Assembly: GCA_022393335.1 (NCBI GenBank)
Contig: JAJEKB010020941.1
Location: 775,055-839,054, forward strand
Length of the DNA: 64,000 nucleotides
From: Macrotrachela quadricornifera
Lineage: Eukaryota > Rotifera > Eurotatoria > Philodinida > Philodinidae
Reading direction: 5' to 3'
Positions 23,017-34,690 of this stretch are shown piece by piece; within the stretch, counting starts at the first letter, position 1, and each line of letters starts with the position of its first letter. The notes under the pieces are model-generated. The model was not told the origin of the DNA and did not search any database. It saw only the letters and a list, made by a program, of their open reading frames with translations. The position numbers were made by a program, and so were the translations under genes.

Positions 23017-25621
23017 GGATTTTTTTCAGAATTATTCACAACCTTTATGAATCGACTCAGTTTTTAACACTGATTCCAAATATGATATTAGTTTGGAATC
23101 AAATCGTAGTTTTTTAAGTGAAAGTTGCCCAAACAGGATCCTAACGTGTACAAAATCTGTATCCTGAGATCAGTGTGTTTAAATGTCTCGGATGACTAAC
23201 GGTTTTGGGCTGTTCTAGATACATGGTTTTGTCGCTACTAATAAGAGTTATCAAATGGAACAGAATCAGAAATCGATAGCTATTTATATTAGTTGATTAC
23301 TGTGAAAATACTGATGCCTCTGTCTATCATATATCTCTAATAGATCCATGAGGTGCCCTATAACCATAATTTCGCTAGGTACAATTCCAGACCCATTCTC
23401 AAATAACTCCTCATACCTAATTTTCTAAGCTGATCACGAATCTGAACTCGATTTGTGTGATTTCTAAAGATATAATATCACTTTGAGAGTTGAGTCAATG
23501 ATCATTAGATAGTGTCGCCTACAGTGTCGTTCATGCTAACTTGGCTCCACAGATTTGTTATTCTTATAATTTAGCGAGAAAAGATATGTCGTGCAGAAAA
23601 CTAAGTCTAGGTTATCGTGCACCAAATGAGAAAAATCCAAAAACCATCGTGTCGGAGTGTAATATTTCTTCAAATTTCCTCAGTTTTTGACTTCTATCAC
23701 TTCTTTTATCTCGTAGCTTATTCACTTGAGTAGAATGAATTTGCAGACTAAATTGTTTTCTGTCCATTTCAGATGTCCTAGAGCTCAAATGTTCAATCCG
23801 CTGATGAGATAAGGTCAAAATGCTGAGCATAGACTGTCGATATCTAATGTTTTCGAGAGTGTCGATCAAAAACAATTTCTCGTTAATTATTTTTACTTTT
23901 TGAAGTACAGATAAGACTCGGATTTAAATCCAAGGTTTTCACATTTATTCACTCTATAAAATTCTCTATTTTGTTCTTCGAATATATTTCGCATTGTCGA
24001 TGAAAAGTCCTTGACTCATATAACTGAGATTTTTGGAAAAGAATACAATCATTAAAGATATTTGCGATTGATAATCGTAGAAAATTTTAAAATATATTAT
24101 TTCAATAATAATATCAAACGATTTGAAAGGATCTCAAAACCAAAGAGGGGCAAGTTCTCTTTCTATTAATGTGATATACTTTATATTTACCTTTGAATCA
24201 GGCGAGTAGATATTTCTACAAATCGAGAAATGTTCAAAGAAAACAATAAGATTGAATGGGTTGGCCGTAGTTTGGCCGAAAGGAAAAATGTCGAAAGGAA
24301 AAATATCGAAAGGAAAAATGTAGAAAATGTCGAAAGAAGAAATGCCGAAGAATAAAATGTCGAAGAAAAAACATCGAAATAGAAAATATCGAAAATTTTT
24401 ATTAACATAGTATTCTTTATTTATTCTATAACATTAACATCATCACATAGGTCATAAGAAGATAACAAAAAAATGAATAATCAGATATTATTTTTTTCGT
24501 TTAGCTACTGTAAATGATAATCCATCTAAATACTACATTACATTAATAAGACTATCATAATATCGTTTATCAAGATTATCTATACGACGTTGAATAGCAA
24601 TTGTTTTTACATGTTTTGTTCTTGCACCTAAACCTGCAATGAATTGGATAAGCATATGATGAAAACGACTTTCTTCACCTTGCAGGACTTTGATAAACGA
24701 CTATATATATGATGACCGAACAAAAAGAGAGAATATATCATATCCTAACACACAGTTACCATTTTTTTAAATTCTAACACAACAGAATAAGAAGGAAAAT
24801 GATAATAAATTATAAGTGATTATAATCACTGTCTATCAGAGACATCCTTTTTCGATATTTTTCTAACTTTGAGATTTTTTCTTTCGATATTTCTCTTTTC
24901 GGCATTTTTTCTTTTCGACATTATTCCTCTTCTACACTATTTTTCGGTGTTTTTTTTTCGATATTTTTCCTTTCGATGTTTTTCTTTTCGGCCAAACTAC
25001 AGCACACCATTGAATGTGTCAGAAGATTAATATAATGAAATTGTTTTTAGTTATGATTATGGAGTAAATCGAACTCGTCAATCAACTATGATTTCTTATT
25101 GTCATTCATTAAATCTTAGTGTAATAATGAATGCATGGAATCCAGATGATGTATTTGCTGGTAGTTCAATGGTTCTTGATTCTCGTGATATTTATCTACT
25201 TGAATCATATTTGATATCAAATGGAGCTTATCAAAATTTAGTTTCATGGAAAACGAAAGCGGATAAATGTTTAAATTATTCTATTCAATATGGTGTTAAA
25301 ATGGCATGTCTTGCTACAAGTAATATTCGAGCATCAGCTTCATTTGGAACTACTCAACAATTTAGTCAGGCATGGTATGGAACGGCAATGTATGCTTTTG
25401 ATTATTTTCAAGCAACAGATTATCAATATAGTTCATCAAATAATATTTTGTATGCATTTTCAAATCTGATTTCATCCTATGGAACTTACTGGAAAAGCAG
25501 TGATGTTCAAACAGATTCATCAACGCATTATTATCGATCAACAGACACAAATGTATTACATATTTATGGAGATGGAGCTACTTTTGGTAGCGGAAACTCA
25601 ACCATCATATCAACCGGATAA
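22179..25621 (+). CDS. membrane-anchored spherulin-4-like (GH114-like TIM-barrel) protein, four exons
   Basis: Exons 22179-22254, 22306-22422, 22487-22853 and 25051-25621 join in frame to 376 residues. Introns 1 and 2 are 51 and 64 nt; intron 3 is 2,197 nt. Residues 1-33 are cytosolic, 34-57 form a membrane helix, 66-83 a Ser/Thr-rich stalk, and from 86 a barrel domain begins (RLAIYYGWPSL). Conserved acidic spots are FGDGI, YIDMGV, FWDHAGYDYG (spanning the exon 3/4 junction at Gly187), NAWNPDDVF and LLESYL. These match the spherulation-specific family 4 / GH114-like superfamily known from slime moulds, fungi and bacteria; those with activity cleave galactosaminoglycan-type polymers. The substrate here is unknown. 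The product is probably a type-II membrane protein facing outside or the secretory lumen. A bacterial or fungal origin with later intron gain is inferred. Confidence 0.82.
22860..23945. repeat. dispersed repeat family T, copy in intron 3 of the spherulin-4-like gene
   Basis: Starts near 'tcagtgtgtcc' (22877) and ends with CTTTTTGAAGTACA (23896-23909) followed by the near-palindrome CTCGGATTTAAATCC (from 23917). Most of it aligns collinearly with 56390-57508: 'gaatcgactcagtttttaac', 'gaaagttgcccaaacagg', 'atagatccatgagg', 'gaatctgaactcgatttgtg'. Identity is roughly 85% by eye. The 5' end is clipped, and a poly-G run (22985-23012) replaces a short 'gaggaggggtacaggg' in the other copy. Confidence 0.85.
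22985..23012. repeat. 28-base poly-G run
   Basis: Uninterrupted G homopolymer inside the repeat copy. It is either true mononucleotide expansion or assembly noise, and has strong G-quadruplex potential on this strand. Confidence 0.9.
24251..25016. mobile_element. 750-bp foldback element with 8-bp target-site duplication ATTGAATG
   Basis: ATTGAATG occurs at 24251-24258 and 25009-25016, exactly flanking 24259-25008. The ends are inverted copies: the left begins GGTTGGCCGTAGTTTGGCC, while the right, read inward, begins GGTGTGCTGTAGTTTGGCC. Both continue into arrays of about 15-bp units of the form 'GAAAGGAAAAATGTC' (left 24277-24395, right 24850-24990, mirrored). An 8-bp duplication fits hAT- or P-like transposition; the tandem-repeat arms are foldback-like. 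It lies inside intron 3 of the spherulin-4-like gene. Confidence 0.85.
24533..24700 (-). pseudogene. exon-like coding fragment carried inside the foldback element
   Basis: On the minus strand, after a possible acceptor (..ATATATATAG|TCG), an open frame of 55 codons ends in TAG at 24535-24533. It includes GEESRFHHMLIQFIAGLGAR and RRIDNLDKRYYDSLIN. Its composition is balanced and protein-like, unlike the A-rich arms, and it looks like a terminal exon. The family was not recognised. It could be a host-gene fragment captured by the element or the last exon of the parental transposase. Confidence 0.45.
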
Positions 25622-25929
25622 CTCATATCCAGATTCTCGGTAATCAGACTATCGTATAACTATCCATAGATACATAAATTTTTTTCTTCAAACACATTCA
25701 CCATGATGTGGCCCACAGATAGGCCACGTCATATTTTAAGAAGAAACCGTATAGAAAAACACTTTCTTTTGCTTTTTCCTAAGGCAGAAAGTTAAAAGAA
25801 ACACATCATCTGCTCTACCTTCAATATTTTTTGAGTCCTTTATTCCATAACATGATTCTTCTTGTTAAAATACTCAAGAAGAAAAATTTATCACAGTTAG
25901 AATATAAAATTTTTACTTTCATCACTGGT
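25622..25929. other. 3' flank of the spherulin-4-like gene
   Basis: No gene. About 80 bases near 25728-25800 ('catattttaagaagaaac..tagaaaaacactttc..ctttttcctaaggcag') resemble 38867-38935, indicating another short dispersed repeat at both places. Confidence 0.45.
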
Positions 25930-27192
25930 GCTGCATAATTTGCTTTCCTTGATTATTGCTTCCTGCCTTGTTCATGGCAATCAGTGCAGCGTCTGCGGAC
26001 GTTGCGTGCAGATCCTTCCATTTCTTGTAACTTATGATCAGCGAGTTTCCGCTCAAGACTCTCGCGAAACTGTAGGATGGCTACTTTGCTTATAGCGTAG
26101 TTTTCCTTATATACCAAGTAACTATTTACTAGTGCTGTAGCAGAAACCTATTCAAATAACACCCTTCGATACTACTTTATTGACCCTTTGAGATACGTGT
26201 AATAGGCTCATAACTGATCAGACAAATCAGTACCTTGTCTTCCTTCATTATAATCTAGCACTACTTGTGGCTTCATGATGGGCTCATTTTTACTATTGAT
26301 ATTTCCAGTATTCACCACAATTGCTGAATGCGGTGGTCTTTTAGATATCCTCAAAACGTCCTTCTTTCTTTTCACTCAGGACTTGCTATGGGATCCTGCT
26401 GGTCAGTATAGACCATGAAATCCCAGGTATATCCATTAGTAGCCGCTAGCTCGTACATCTTTACGCCGTACTTGTTTATCTTACTAGGAATATATTGCTT
26501 GAACAATAGTCTGCCTCGCCGTGGTATCATAGTTTCGTCGATAATCACAATCGAATATAACGACGAAAACCTGGCTTTCAATAAATCCAAGGTTATTTTC
26601 AATTTGAACAGTCTATCTTGTCTAGAATCTTTGTTATCGTTATTCGAGAAATGCCAAAACTGAAGAAGTCGTTCGAACCTCTTTTTGGGCATAGCGCTTC
26701 AAATAATCTCTAACCCGTACAATCGACTGCTGCGTCAATAGTGGTTCAGTTGCGGCACTTGTACCAGTCCCATCTCGATAATGATCCCAAAGCACTTGAA
26801 CATTCCTTCATCAATAGTCGGCTTCCATTCACAGTATTTAGAGTGTCTGCTGCTCTCATGGGCTTGCAGGTATTGCTCCACATATTGATTAGTTTCATGA
26901 ACCATAAGATCGATAATTTTTCTGTGATGAAATGCCGATAATAATCGATAGGATTGACTACATTTTTCTCCGAAGCAGAAGTTACTTCTTCAACGAGTCC
27001 ATGATCTTCTTAAACTTCTGAAACCGATTCCGATTCTATTTCATTCTAGACACCTAAATCTATTTCGTCATCAGATATTTCTTCGCCGAAGCTTTCAGAT
27101 TTAAGGTACATTCTATTCATATCATCATCCAAAACATTCAGTTCACTTAGTGAGCTAGCGTTATCTTCTGTATCAGTTTCTTCGAACGACAT
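25930..27192 (-). pseudogene. piggyBac-type transposase remnant
   Basis: The minus-strand start is ATG at 27192 (MSFEETDTEDNASSL..), an acidic N-terminus. The catalytic core is open at 26692-26372: KKRFERLLQFWHFSNN, LYSIVIIDETMIPRRGRLLF (with the first catalytic Asp in IDET), QYIPSKINKYGVKMYELAAT and GYTWDFMVYT. This is the DDE_Tnp_1_7 fold typical of piggyBac/PGBD proteins. Stops interrupt the N-terminal region (for example near 27030-27060 and 26715-26750) and nearly every stretch below 26372. There the remaining sequence still suggests the C-terminal part (around 25940-26060). No paired TTAA ends were established. Confidence 0.85.
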
Positions 27193-27743
27193 GTGAATGA
27201 TTTGGAAAGATACGCTGCTTTTATGTGTAAAATCACAGATACGAGAATAAAAAGGAAAAACTGGAAATTCCGATTTGATTCATGATACATCAAGATATGA
27301 AGAAGAGGACGATGAATCATCCGTAGACAATAGTGAAATCGTTACTACGTGCATTCATTAGAAGTTAAATATTGACAGAAATGGATTATTCGAAGTCGAA
27401 CAACTCTATCGTTAAGTGTAACAATATATTGTTGGTGACTACCCAAAAAAATAGCTTATACTCATTATGCTGTGGACCGCAAGGATGGTATATCCCAAAG
27501 AGATTACATTAGTTCAATCATTTCCATCTTTAAAAATAGCTGCATACAATAATATTCTTTTCTGACGCAGCAAATCCTTTACTATCGATCAAGTTGCATC
27601 ACTGTATATATTCGAGTAAGTGTTACTCATACAATAACTAGTGTATCATAAAATTTACATTTCTGACGTAAGATGAAGACGAAATAACTTCTCGCCTATA
27701 ATTTGCACATAACCGTTTATCTCCCGGGATGTTACATAAATTT
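27193..27743. other. spacer between two TE remnants
   Basis: No intact gene. On the plus strand around 27290-27420 a short acidic reading (RYEEEDDESSVDNSE-like) hints at another degenerate transposase N-terminus facing the opposite way, but stops prevent a call. Confidence 0.35.
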
Positions 27744-28261
27744 CTACAATAAAATGTCTTCGTCCAGTTGAAAGTTTTCTCGATAATGAGAAGCTGTATG
27801 TTTCACGACTTCCATGGACTCATATCCAGTAAAATTAGGAGCACGTAGCATTTCTTCGTTAGCATTTTCTAGCTTTAGTTGAAAGACTTTGAAGCAATCA
27901 ACCATATTGGCAGCCATTCCAACCGTAAGTCTATCTTTTCCAGTTAAGTGCCGCAAGATTAGTTTTTCATTTGCACTTTGATCTTCATCTCACAGGAAGA
28001 CGGCTTACATGTAGCTACACAATGAAAAAAAGCATTATTTTTACGTGAATTTTCAACACCGAACTTGTACCATCGAAAAGCTAAGGTACAGTGAGAATTG
28101 CATGAGCATACTTTCTGATAAAATATATTTGTCCATCCGAAAATCAATCTACGTTTATAGTAATTATAAATATCTTTTAATTCTTTATACTTCGGATTTG
28201 ACTGCAGCTGAACTGTCGATCGAGTCGTTCGACATAACAAGGAAGCGTCAGAGAAGACCAA
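27744..28261 (-). pseudogene. unidentified TE-like ORF pair (Cys-rich N-part plus helical C-part)
   Basis: Two adjacent minus-strand frames, 28261-27959 and 27956-27744, touch end to start in different phases, as expected for one gene broken by a frameshift or a missed splice. The first holds a Cys/His set (CSCNSHC, FHCVATC, SSCEMKIKV) around FRWYKFGVENS, a possible zinc-binding module. The second begins MRHLTGKDRLTVGMAANM and continues as a polar helical stretch with FTGYESMEVVKHTAS. The order resembles uncharacterised transposon-derived proteins of invertebrates, but no named family can be assigned with confidence. Confidence 0.4.
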
Positions 28262-30539
28262 CCTATTCTCTGAATTTGGCGAAGAAAGTTCAATTTCATT
28301 TTCCTTGTTTAAATTATTATCTATTCCAACAGAACAAAGATGTATCTGTACGATGTCGAAATATAATACTCAATTTTTCTCGTTTACAATGCTTCACCTT
28401 CTCGAATGTTAAAGTTCTCCAAATATGAACAAATCAAAATGTGTGGCAGTTTTTGTATGTGAATCAGGTTTGGATCAACTCGTCATGGGTCATTTCACAA
28501 TAGGAGAAAGGATAATGCAGAAAGACAAGGAAAATTCTTCTACTCAAAGATGTCATTTTCCGTAAGCCGGAGGAAAAAATATCCCGCTGGATTTTCATTT
28601 TTCCTAGTGTATGCATGTATATATGTATATGTGCTAACTAAAAATAAATGTCTCATAGATTATAGTGTCGCAATCTCAATGGAGAAAATATGTCGTATAT
28701 ATATTTCTTTCGTTCTGCCTGTTGACTGATCATTCATCTTCTTGTTTGAAATTTACAGCTACATATAAACAACATGATTGAAAGTACAGAACATGTATAT
28801 TTTCGTCTTAATTATTTTTTTACAATTATTTCTCGATTATTTAATTATTGAAAATACGTTAATCTCGATCAATGATCGAGAGAAGACTACCATTAAGTAG
28901 TCTGATGGATATCAGATCACTTCAAGAATGAACAGATTCTACAATCTGACCTCCTTGAATTTTCAATATGGCAATAATTAAATCGAATAATATATCAATC
29001 ACATGCTTCTGAGAAAAAAATTCAAAATTTTTCATATGATAGATTTGAACCAATGCTTTGAGAATGTGTCGTACATTGTGTTGGAGAGTACGGCATATTT
29101 TATCTTAGTGTGTAGTTATAATGAAAGGATTTTTTCTTTTTGATCTGTCATTTTTCCCAATTATTATTGTCACTACTGTTTTGATGAATCATAGATGGAT
29201 TTTTGACTTGAGTGTTTGATTTCTGCTTGAAATGATCATTTTTTCTTAACAATCTCAGTTTTGTCTACTATTGGACAATTCTATCCTATTCAATCTTAGC
29301 CAATTCCAGACAATCATAACCACTCCTATCTATTCTCTGCCATTCTTGGGGGTCTGAATGAGTTTTTCCCTCGTTGGATTAAGCGTACTTGTTAACGATG
29401 ACTTCTGCTATCACTTTCTTTTATGTGCATGATTTAGGATCACATTATTTGCTTTTCTTGTTGATTCATGATGCGTTGTGTAAAAACTGTGATTATATAT
29501 CACATTTTTCTCATATACATACGTTTTTTTCCTTCTTGAAAGCATTTTTTTACCTTTTTCTTTCGGTTCCACACAATTTTTTCCTTTTTCGAAATGTAAT
29601 CTACGATACGCAGACCCTCATCCCCTTTCTCTCTCTTAGGCTTACAGACAGGCCAAGAATACTATTATTGCAAGTTGATGAGAATGAATAAAAAACTAAC
29701 TTATCTTTTTCACCTAGGTGAAATAATAATTTAGATTACTAATAATGAGTCATGTTTGAACAGCACGCATATTACTAATTCTTTTGTATTTGCTTGTTTT
29801 TTTGTCTTATCATCTCTGGTTTTCTTTTTTTCAACATACCGTATCTTATTCCTTTATTTTGGGTATGCGTCAGTGAGAAAAAGTAACATATGTTTCGAGC
29901 AACATTTTATGATTTTATGTGTTGTAGGAAAAAATAGATCTTTTTTAATAGTCATTTCAGCATCAAATATTTTTGATCGATTACGATAGATAATTATATA
30001 GTCTATTATACCCATCCACCGACTCCAAACTTCAATCTCTGATTCGGATACTATTTAATATAATGATAGGACTCAAGAATTTACATCGAAATATATGAAG
30101 AACTATAGAACATTATAGAGTCAGTTGAGTTCAATGCAGACCTAGTCGATTAGTATTAGAGTTAATCTTGTAAACGCATCCGAATACTATTTATCTCCAT
30201 ATACTTCACTAGCAGAATATATTCGTCCATCTCATGTTTTTGACTTATTATGTAAGATAAGGGAAGGATCAATATGTGTATTTTCAATAACTATATCATT
30301 CGAATTCTTTCAATGTTGAATTGGCATTTTCAGTTTGATTTTTTATTTTAGATTATTATACAGAATAAGTATGAATACTATTAAATCCTATGACTATTTT
30401 TGGAACCAGATAAAACATTTACTTAAGAGTTTGACAGCTCAGGAAAGACATCTAACATTGACATGTTGAAACTAACTCGTTTACTGTTTTAGTAAATTTT
30501 AGCATACTTGAACAAGCTTCTAGAAGTGCAAATACAAAG
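28262..30539. other. AT-rich spacer, no gene recognised
   Basis: Frames at 28045-28428, 29389-29691 and 29756-29989 are Phe/Leu/Ile-rich translations of AT-rich DNA without domains. The region just left of 30540 is the expected promoter zone of the WW-domain gene. Confidence 0.4.
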
Positions 30540-32359
30540 ATGAATTCCACTGATTCAGACTTGCATTTGGATAAATCTGTTCAGAATAACAATACAATTC
30601 CAGTGAATGAGGTTTGGTCATTTTCTGTCATGTTTTGTAAAACATTATTCAACTGTTCTTAGTGTTCCAATGAAACGAAACCTCATTCCGGTGCCGACAA
30701 AATAAAAGATGAAGAGTCTTTGCCTTCAGGTTGGGAAAGTAAGATTATACAAGTACATTTATGTTTTATTTTGAATATCTCAATCATCCTTATAGAACGT
30801 ACGGATACTGATGGTCGAATATACTACGTAGATCATAATCGTCGTATTACTACGTGGAATCATCCACGTAGTCAAAAGTACGACAATTCTTATCACTCAT
30901 TTTTCAGATATGATTGATTTTTAGTGATGAAAATACTGGTGAAGAATCACATTTTGGAGATCAACATGATAAACAAATTGTTGAGATGAACGATGATCTC
31001 GGTCCACTACCACCTGGTTGGCAAGCTGCAAAAAATGATTACAATCGAATGTATTTTGTCGATCACGTCAATAAAAAAACTACTTTTGTGAGTTCAATCG
31101 ATATTTTACTATTTCGAACATTATTTTGTATCATATGAATATCTAAACAGATTGATCCACGAACAGGCAAATCAACACGAAGAGATTTGTCTAATCATCC
31201 CGAGATATTACAAAATGGACCATTACCAGTGAGATAATCTATCTGAGTTAAACATGAACTAATAGATTTATTTATTGTTTTTAGGATAATTGGGAAGTAC
31301 GCACATTACCTGATGGTCGCTACTACTACATTGATCACAGTAAAAAGAAATCTTTTACATTATTATTTTTGTCTTCCACTCATAATTTCTTCTTTTCTAT
31401 CTTAGCTGTCAAGATAACAACATGGAAAAATCGGCTAACCCGAATTTCGCCAATAAGACTTTCGCCAATTGGACATTCGCCAATGGCGAAAGTCCATAAG
31501 ATGAGTTGGCGAGAGTTCAGTGGACATTCGCCAAATTGACGAAAGTCCACTATACTTTCGTCAATACATCATCGGATTTTCGCCAGTTGGCGAATGTCCA
31601 CTTCACTTTCGCCAATACATCATCGGATTTCCGCCAATTGGCGAATGTCCCATGTGCCCTCACTAATCTCTAAAAAAAGGTATCATAATAAACCCTATAG
31701 ACTCTAAAACCTCCGGCAATTCTCAGGGCTCTTTCACATGATAGCCAACTAGTTTAAAATTGAAAAATATTCCTAAAAGAAACTGTAAAACGAAAATAAT
31801 TAGATACTAGATGCTTGACTACAACTTAAAAAAAAGTCCGAAAAATAAACCAAAGTTAGATTCTGTAAGAGCTATTGTGAGATCTTTGTTTTTGAGAACA
31901 GTATATCCTGTATATTATGGAAATCTCTACCAATTACACTGACATCTAGAATCAACGCAATAGGTTCTGATACATCCATCTTCGTATGTATCTACATTCA
32001 TATTCTTCCGAGAAAAATAGCCAAAATTCATCGATTATTTGTCGACTAGCGAAAGATCACTGGACTTTCACCAATTGGCGAGAGTCCACAGTATTTTCGC
32101 CAATACGTCACTAGACTTTCGCCAATTGGCGACTGTCCACTGGACTGTCGCCAATGTACCATCGGATTTCCGGCAATTGGCGAATGGCCCACTGGACTTT
32201 TGCCAACACATATTGTGGACTTTCGCCATTGGCGAATGTCCGGTTGCTCTCAGTTGGCGAAAGTCTTATTGGCGAAATTCGGGAATCCCGAAAAATCCAC
32301 GTGTAACTGATGGACTTCAAAAGGGCTCCTCTAATGCTGATAAAAAATCTAATCCTTAA
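30540..32359 (+). pseudogene. three-WW-domain protein gene, third WW exon split by a transposable element
   Basis: Exons are 30540-30611, 30663-30738, 30797-30878, 30925-31087, 31151-31228, 31285-31339 and 31406-31432. Coding then resumes after the inserted element at 32298-32359. All introns are 46-66 nt, GT..AG. WW1 (residues 44-74) has LPSGWEKRT, IYYVDHN and TTWNHPR. WW2 (105-135) has LPPGWQ, MYFVDH and KKTTFIDPR. WW3 has DNWEVRTLPDGRYYYIDH, then ITTWKN, with PRVTDG found only after the insertion. Counted without the insertion, the exons total 615 nt, an intact 204-residue frame. WW domains bind proline-rich peptides; no HECT or other catalytic domain follows. As assembled, the frame runs into the element and stops, so this allele should lack a complete WW3. 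Confidence 0.85.
31425..32297. mobile_element. 857-bp foldback element with 8-bp target-site duplication GAAAAATC
   Basis: GAAAAATC is found at 31425-31432 and 32290-32297, bracketing 31433-32289. The ends are inverted: the left starts GGCTAACCCGAATTTCGCC, and the right read inward starts GGGATTCCCGAATTTCGCC. Both continue with AATAAGACTTTCGCC and then arrays of 'TTCGCCAATTGGCGAATGTCCACT'-type units (about 31445-31655 and 32040-32260), themselves palindromic. The central 380 bp is unique AT-rich DNA without an ORF. Frames over the arrays (32039-32359, 32111-32395) are repeat translations. The target is the coding exon of WW3. Confidence 0.92.
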
Positions 32360-34690
32360 CAAGCTCAAATTAAAAAAAAATATTTTTTTTTCCAAGAAAT
32401 GATTTTGTGTAATATATACAAGTTTATTTTCACTATTAATTCAATATTAAACGAACAAAAATAGTAAAAGTATTTGATTATCCAAACATAAAATTCCATA
32501 AATTAGAATATTTGAACATTTATATTTGTAAATATTTGTTTAAAAGATATCTATAGTTTGAAAATGAGAAAGATAATTAGAATGAATTATATTCAACGGA
32601 AAAGAATTCAATAGAAAAAAATTCTTAAAAAAATTTCACATCATTATCATCATCATGAAATTTTACTATGATTAATCGAGATATACCAAACTTTCTTTTT
32701 TAATAGTATACTTTTTGTTTTCAAAAAGAAGCAAAATTCTATATGATCGTTTTTCTTATTTTATATTTAAAAATAATCCAAATATCCAGGCACAATATGC
32801 AGTGTGACAATGCTCTACAACTTACAAAAGACAGTTTAGATTATTTATAACATTTTGTTATTTGAAAATAACTCGAAATTGCGTGTTAGACAATTTCAAA
32901 CGATATATTTTCATAATAAAAAAGTTTTTAATTAAATGGATAAGAGAGGAGAATTTTTAAAAATACTGATAAGTCAACTCTTTCTGAAACACCTGATATA
33001 ATCTTTTTTCAAATTTTATCTTTCAATCATTGTTAAATTAGTGTGAAAAAAAACGAAATTCTAAATAGTAAGATCATTAAAATAAAAGGTGATTAATCAA
33101 TAGAATAAAAATATAATTAACACTAGAAGACTAAACAATCGATCGCCTCCTTAATTATTTTGTTTTATAAGAGAAAAGAATCTTCATTGGAAGAAACATT
33201 TTATTGATTATTTTAATCCTCATGTCACTAGTTGACATCTGAGAGGATTCCAGATCGAATATAATGATTATTTTTCTTCAAAAAATAAAATATGAATTTT
33301 TCATCTTCTAGATATGCACCAACGAAAGCAGTACGAGCACATCGATTGTATCAGCGTCTTCGATATTAACATCGTCAATCTCGTAAAAGAGCTAAAAGTG
33401 CGTGTCAACATGTTTTCATCATTTGAAATCTATTTCGACTCTCAAGAGTAGAACTAAATTCATATGTATTATTTTTGATATGTCATTCCAATTGAATAAA
33501 TCATTGATCCAACCAATTCTAAAGAATATTCTTCAATTCTTGTATCTTACATAATGAGTGTCCACAAATAAATTCAACTGTTCCCTTCGGTATCATCATA
33601 TCAGAATTTTCTCTCATTCGAATATTTCCTATGGAACAAAGAAAGACTAGTTGAAATCACTGAATTATTTCATTCTGTTACTATTTATTTCTAATAATCA
33701 TCTGCAAATCTTACTCATATTTATTTCATAGATTGGTGGACAATTTTCTTCACTATACTTGAAAATTGAGCTGAGATTCTCATGAACCCTAATTAAGAAA
33801 GTATTCGTGTCGAATAAGTGGTGATATGAGGGTTAAAATATACTAATAGATTAGTTTATCATTATATTCAGAAAATTCTCAACGAATTTAACGATAATTG
33901 TTTTATTCATAAATGGAGACAATTATATTATTTAGCATAATACCGGATGTACTAGAATAAATGACCCTCTTAATATTTTTATAGATTTCCTCCTTATTTA
34001 TTCTTAGGATTAAGAATTTTTTTTATTAAAAAGATATAGCTTGAAATTCTCTATGAAATCATATAGTTTTAAAATGAAAATCCGCTTTAAAAATATTTAA
34101 AAAAACCTAAAAATTGAAAACATATAAAATGCTTTACTTTTATATTAGTTCGGCATAATGAATGATCATACTTTGCGGATCACTCTTATTTTATTCAAAT
34201 ACATTTCAATTGCTTTGTAACTAACTTCAGAATTCAATATAGTTGTAGTTGCTGCACAATGGTTAATCTAATATTTGATAGGTAACCTAGCATGAGACCG
34301 GACAGTTGGTCCAATGAGAAAAACTACTAATGTTGATGTTTCTTTATACGAAAAAAAATTAAGTAGATTTTATTCAAAATTTTTTAAACTTACCTTGTGT
34401 ATTATGACATGGAATCATGTATGTATATAACAATAATACGAAACAGAAGAGTATTGTTAAATGAAGGCAGTATTTGATAATAGAGGAAAATAATAAAAAT
34501 AAATGAGACAAATAATAGAAACAGAATTAGTAATTGGATATAAAACGAGAGAATTAACATTCGCTAACACATTCTCATATCTTTTAGCTTTATTGTTAAA
34601 AACAAATATATAACATTAAATAAGTTGTAAACAATTACGTCATTAATATTTTCATCACTAATTTTCCCAGTCACATGTCACTCTGCAAGC
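32360..34690. other. very AT-rich spacer
   Basis: No gene called. About 32786-32846 ('caggcacaatatgcagtgtgacaatgctctacaacttacaaa') is a diverged arm of the hairpin element at 5078-5325. A short exon-like stretch after 'tcatcttctag' (about 33313-33369, reading YAPTKAVRAHRLYQRLRY then stop) is too short to support. Confidence 0.4.

Noticed and set aside
24251..25016. Considering the foldback element a simple A-rich microsatellite
   Set aside because: Exact 8-bp duplication and mirrored unique termini show a mobile element.
25930..27192. Functional piggyBac transposase
   Set aside because: Several stops outside the central 107-codon core and no proven TTAA-flanked ends.
32039..32395. Frames rich in FRQLA/FHQLA repeats
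   Set aside because: Translations of the TTCGCCAATTGGCGAA arrays in the foldback element; only the last 62 bases belong to the WW gene.
33313..33369. Possible terminal exon reading YAPTKAVRAHRLYQRLRY
   Set aside because: Only 18 codons after an acceptor-like site, with no upstream exon that fits.
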